Shown here: piece by piece, positions 31,821-34,533 of the stretch
Position numbering within the stretch: position 1 is the stretch's first letter
How the letters are laid out: the number at the start of each line of letters is the position of its first letter
Source: Flavobacterium sp.
GTDB lineage: Bacteria > Bacteroidota > Bacteroidia > Flavobacteriales > Flavobacteriaceae
Direction of reading: 5' to 3'
Assembly: GCA_030153045.1 (NCBI GenBank)
Contig: JASLID010000026.1
Coordinates: forward strand, 1 to 34,533
Length of the DNA stretch: 34,533 bases
Translations under genes and position numbers: made by a program
The notes under the pieces: generated by a model
Databases searched by the model: none
What the model was told of the DNA's origin: nothing
What the model saw: the letters and a program-made list of their open reading frames with translations, nothing else

Positions 31821-32606
31821 ATGAAATCAACGATTATTTCATCCGTTCGCCCTATGGGCTCTGGTCACGAACACAAAAAAAACAATTTTAAAATTGTGAG
31901 TAAAAAAACTATCGCCTTATTAGCATTGATTCCTTTTTTTGGCTGTGCCGAAATGCAACAGGTTATCAACCAGCTTCCACAAACAGGAATTTTGAGTCAA
32001 GCTGAAATTGCCTCTGGACTAAAAGAAGCTTTAAACAATGGTATTGACAAACAGGTTGTAAAATTGACCAATGTTGATGGCTTTTATAAAAATGAAATGG
32101 TGAAAATTCTTTTGCCTGAAGAGTTAAAGAAAGTAGACAAAGGGCTGCGTGATATTGGAATGTCAAAATTAGCCGATGAAGGTTTAAAAGTACTGAATCG
32201 TGCTGCTGAAGATGCTGTAAAAACTTCTACTCCTATTTTTGTAGATGCTATAAAAGGGATGTCGTTTACTGACGCTAAAAATATTTTGTTGGGTAATGAC
32301 ACTTCGGCTACAACGTATTTACAAAGTTCAACTTCGACAGCTTTGTATAGTAAATTTAATCCTGTGATTAAAAATTCATTTGCGAAAGTAGGTGCTGATA
32401 AAGTTTGGACAAACATCATTACAAAATACAATAGTATTCCGTTAGTGAAAAAAGTAAACCCTGATTTAACAGATTACACAACCAATAAAGCAATGGAAGG
32501 TGTGTTTAAAATGATTGCTGTAGAAGAAAAAGATATCCGAAATAATTTAGCCTCCAGAACATCTGATTTATTAAAAAGAGTATTTGCCTTACAAGACAAT
32601 AAATAA
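31821..32606 (+). CDS. DUF4197 family lipoprotein (second of a tandem pair)
   Basis: The frame from the ATG at 31821 gives 261 residues, but its first 25 (containing SSVRPMGSGHEHKKNN) look unlike a protein start and are encoded by two palindromes. A GTG at 31896 gives SKKTIALLALIPFFGC directly after the initiator, a perfect lipoprotein signal (Cys42 by the long numbering), and is my preferred start (236 residues). The DUF4197 domain repeats that of the first copy, with GFYKNEMVKILLPEELKKVD and AAEDAVKTSTPIFVDAIKGM. One copy is soluble-secreted by signal type and the other lipid-anchored, so they may sit at different places in the envelope. Function unknown. Confidence 0.88.
   Translation: MKSTIISSVRPMGSGHEHKKNNFKIVSKKTIALLALIPFFGCAEMQQVINQLPQTGILSQAEIASGLKEALNNGIDKQVVKLTNVDGFYKNEMVKILLPEELKKVDKGLRDIGMSKLADEGLKVLNRAAEDAVKTSTPIFVDAIKGMSFTDAKNILLGNDTSATTYLQSSTSTALYSKFNPVIKNSFAKVGADKVWTNIITKYNSIPLVKKVNPDLTDYTTNKAMEGVFKMIAVEEKDIRNNLASRTSDLLKRVFALQDNK
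31845..31896. repeat. Two small palindromes at the start of the second DUF4197 gene
   Basis: GTTCG (31845-31849) and CGAAC (31868-31872) enclose an inner CCC-TAT-GGG. Eleven bases later comes the perfect 14-bp palindrome CAATTTTAAAATTG (31883-31896), which runs into the GTG start. They look like an inserted intergenic element that happens to stay in frame with the upstream ATG. Confidence 0.4.
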
Positions 32607-32655
32607 AACGTTAAAAATTTTATAATCAGCTAGATAATAACATTATCTTAACGTT
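32607..32655. repeat. Nested inverted repeat after the DUF4197 pair
   Basis: The outer arms AACGTTAA (32607-32614) and TTAACGTT (32648-32655) enclose an inner hairpin GATAAT-AAC-ATTATC (32633-32647). It starts at the base after the stop codon. There is no T run, so it is not a classical terminator. Confidence 0.4.
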
Positions 32656-32674
32656 GAAATATAAAAAAATTTAC

Positions 32675-32760
32675 GTACTTTGTATAAGAATTCATAGAAT
32701 TTTGTTTGGTTTGGTTAGTTTACAGAAAAGTCAATGCTTCGGTGTTGACTTTTTTATTTT
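32675..32760 (+). ncRNA. Candidate small transcript ending in a UUCG terminator (tentative)
   Basis: TTG at 32654-32656, an 18-nt spacer and GTACTTTG (half match to TAnnTTTG) precede about 45 bases of T/G-rich, non-coding sequence (TTTTGTTTGGTTTGGTTAG) and then a strong terminator. The layout would give an RNA of roughly 75 nt. The promoter is weak, so the terminator could simply end read-through from the DUF4197 pair. Confidence 0.3.
32726..32760 (+). terminator. Intrinsic terminator with UUCG tetraloop
   Basis: The stem AAAAGTCAATGC / GTGTTGACTTTT is 12 bp with two G-U pairs and a TTCG loop, followed by T6-A-T5. It is on the plus strand, 120 bases after the second DUF4197 gene. Confidence 0.8.
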
Positions 32761-32777
32761 TATACAATGTAATAAAT

Positions 32778-32807
32778 AAAAAAAGGCTGGTAGTTACCAG
32801 CCTTTTT
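32778..32807 (-). terminator. Intrinsic terminator of the SprB-repeat adhesin gene
   Basis: GGCTGGTA (32785-32792) / TACCAGCC (32795-32802) between seven A and five T. On the minus strand it follows the stop at 32827 by 20 bases. It may also act on the plus strand. Confidence 0.8.
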
Positions 32808-32826
32808 GATTAAATAAATTAAACAA

Positions 32827-34533
32827 TTATTTTTCAGAAATGATTTTTTTGACACTCACTCCTCTATCACTAATTACTTTTATAAAGAACATTTGACCTT
32901 CACCTATATTAAATGTAGGTCTAATGGAAACTTCTTTGTTAAAGTAAACGTCATTATCTCTTTGACTCATCAATAATGAACCTCTAGTGTCAAGAATTTG
33001 AATATTTACATCAGTTTTATAATCAAAATCATATCTAATTGTAAATACATCACTAAATGGCACTGGATAAGGTGTGAATATAGGTGCAAAATCTTCCTGT
33101 AGAACTCCTCCTATAGAAGTACCTCCAGCAATTTCTGTTGGTCTTAGTGGAACTTCAATTCTACATCCATCAAATCCATTGTTAATTGCATCAACTGCAG
33201 CGTTAATACCTGAATGAGATAAACCTCCAATATTCTCACCTCCTAAAGCTTTATTTGCTAATATAAATAAATTACCAACTGTAGCTCCTCCTGGATAAGT
33301 TCCTGGATCAGCATTTAAATAAGTAATTATAGAAGATGAAATACCAAACTCTTGATATGTGTTAGGGATTGGAACATCAGATCCACAAGTCACATCGGAT
33401 GTTGCGAAAGTAGATTTTAACTGCACACCACTTAAAGCAGGGTCATTTGCAAAGTTAAAGAACAATGTCATTGTTTGACTTAACAAATTATTGTTAATAG
33501 CTCCTTTTTTAGGACCACTTTTTGTTAATGGATCACCGTCTGACCAAGTGCTAGGTACATCATAAGTAGCAAAACCAACTAATGCTCTTGGTGTTCCTCC
33601 TCCTGGTAACATTTTGAAAATGTTATTTAAACTAGGATCTAGACTACCAACAATATCAGTATATTTCAATCTAAAAATATTTGCTCCAGTACCAAAATCG
33701 TAATGAGTAAGATCTGGATTTGGACCAGTAAATGCACTAATCATAATAGCGTGGTCATATGTTGGCTGACCATCTGGGGTACAAGCTGAACCATTTAACT
33801 CACCATAATACCCTTGAGTGTAAGTACAATGAACATCAGTACATACGATAAGATCAACATTTATTGAATCATCTATTTGACATTGATTTGCATCCACTAC
33901 TAATACAGAATGGCTTCCAGTACCTAAATTTGCGAATACGTAAGGTGACGATTGTTCTGAAGCAGAGCCTCCGTCAATACTCACCATATATGGAGGAGTA
34001 CCTCCAGAGAACGTAGCGGTTACGCTACCAGTATTTGTACCAGCACAATTTTCAGGGTCTGAAGTTAATCCTAACTCTAATGCATCTGGCTCAGTAACTG
34101 TAGCATTAGCGTCTTCGGTACATCCGTTGGCATCGGTAACAGTAACACTATAAGGTCCTGCTGCAACTCCAGACAAATCTTCTGTGGTTTCACCATTGCT
34201 CCATAAATAAGAATATGGTGGTGTTCCGCCTGAAGCAGTTAGATCAACTGAACCCCTACAACCTCCATTACAAACTCCAGGAGAAGCTATCGCTCCGGCT
34301 TCTAAATCGGATGGTTCTTCGACTGTAGCATTAGCGTCTTCGGTACATCCGTTGGCATCGGTAACAGTAACACTATATGGTCCTGCTGCGACTCCAGACA
34401 AATCTTCGGTGGTTTCACCATTGCTCCATAAATAAGAATATGGTGGTGTTCCGCCTGATACTGTCAAATCAACTGAACCGGTAGAACCTCCATTACAAAG
34501 TGCTGGAGAAGCTATCGCTCCGGCTTCTAAATC
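32827..34533 (-). CDS. SprB-repeat adhesin with T9SS type A sorting domain, 5' part outside the window
   Basis: The frame enters from the right edge without a start codon; 568 residues are visible. First come SprB-type repeats of 75 residues with SGGTPPYSYLWSNGETTEDL, VAAGPYSVTVTDANGCTEDA and a Cys-containing CNGGC-like link, two nearly identical plus one divergent (GGTPPYMVSIDGGS). Next is a region starting CTYTQGYYGELNGS that runs to about residue 470. The C-terminal ~80 residues (PVPFSDVFTIRYDFDYKTDV, FFIKVISDRGVSVKKIISEK) form a type A type IX secretion sorting domain, normally removed when the protein is attached to the cell surface. SprB repeats occur in the mobile gliding adhesin SprB of F. 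johnsoniae. SprB itself has a type B C-terminus, so this is a relative and not SprB. It is probably a large cell-surface adhesin. Confidence 0.88.
   Translation of the reverse strand, partial: DLEAGAIASPALCNGGSTGSVDLTVSGGTPPYSYLWSNGETTEDLSGVAAGPYSVTVTDANGCTEDANATVEEPSDLEAGAIASPGVCNGGCRGSVDLTASGGTPPYSYLWSNGETTEDLSGVAAGPYSVTVTDANGCTEDANATVTEPDALELGLTSDPENCAGTNTGSVTATFSGGTPPYMVSIDGGSASEQSSPYVFANLGTGSHSVLVVDANQCQIDDSINVDLIVCTDVHCTYTQGYYGELNGSACTPDGQPTYDHAIMISAFTGPNPDLTHYDFGTGANIFRLKYTDIVGSLDPSLNNIFKMLPGGGTPRALVGFATYDVPSTWSDGDPLTKSGPKKGAINNNLLSQTMTLFFNFANDPALSGVQLKSTFATSDVTCGSDVPIPNTYQEFGISSSIITYLNADPGTYPGGATVGNLFILANKALGGENIGGLSHSGINAAVDAINNGFDGCRIEVPLRPTEIAGGTSIGGVLQEDFAPIFTPYPVPFSDVFTIRYDFDYKTDVNIQILDTRGSLLMSQRDNDVYFNKEVSIRPTFNIGEGQMFFIKVISDRGVSVKKIISEK
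34103..34533 (-). repeat. 225-bp nearly identical tandem repeats encoding SprB units
   Basis: The copy beginning GCATTAGCGTCTTCGGTACA (plus strand) at 34103 recurs at 34328, a period of 225 bases (75 codons). Only a few differences fall over the first 150 bases. The pattern continues to the window edge. Such identity at DNA level signals recent amplification. Confidence 0.85.

Overview
The window looks like a low-GC Flavobacteriaceae chromosome, most likely Flavobacterium or a close relative. The evidence is taxon-typical: GldI-like and SprB-repeat/T9SS-sorted proteins, a type III glutamine synthetase, a cyclophilin-FKBP fusion lipoprotein, and Bacteroidetes promoters (TTG, 17-23 nt, then TAnnTTTG). 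Shine-Dalgarno sequences are not evident. I see no rRNA, tRNA, CRISPR array, insertion sequence or phage structural module. No gene-free stretch exceeds 300 bases.

Layout, left to right. (1) 1-7221, minus strand: two very large tandem secreted fibre-like paralogs made of 17-residue repeats. The left one runs off the window. The right one ends in a Peptidase_S74 self-cleaving chaperone domain. They share a near-identical N-terminal region and the same promoter geometry. (2) 7403-8104, minus: an orphan gene that I tentatively place in the bacterial gasdermin family. (3) 8244-10958, plus: a probable operon of a DHH/NrnA-type phosphoesterase, GldI and a cyclophilin-FKBP fusion lipoprotein, suggesting periplasmic folding for gliding/secretion. 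(4) 11019-15482: small accessory genes, namely two unknowns, a DUF4256 protein, an MFS transporter translationally coupled to MepB, a broken GNAT remnant and a lipoprotein intradiol dioxygenase. (5) 15487-17720, minus: a GNAT acetyltransferase, a small unknown and PurM, with a probable dispersed intergenic repeat between the last two. (6) 17792-21775, minus: two tandem double-OmpA-domain proteins and glutamine synthetase III. (7) 21953-25749: a TerC-family membrane protein, then on the minus strand a secreted alpha/beta hydrolase, a secreted propeller-like protein and a small lipoprotein. (8) 25861-29286, minus: the fused B12-dependent acyl-CoA mutase IcmF with its built-in G-protein chaperone. 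(9) 29530-32606, plus: a secreted M61-like metallopeptidase and two tandem DUF4197 paralogs. (10) 32827-34533, minus: the 3' part of a large SprB-repeat adhesin with a T9SS sorting domain, running off the right edge.

The unifying theme is the cell envelope: most non-housekeeping genes carry signal peptides or lipoboxes, and three of them encode long repetitive surface proteins. PurM, GS-III, IcmF and the DHH phosphoesterase are ordinary chromosomal metabolism. The items I would follow up first are the gasdermin-like orphan, the S74 fibre pair with kilobase-scale internal repeats, the double-OmpA pair with a Cys-Cys substitution at the peptidoglycan-binding loop, and the MFS-MepB couple.
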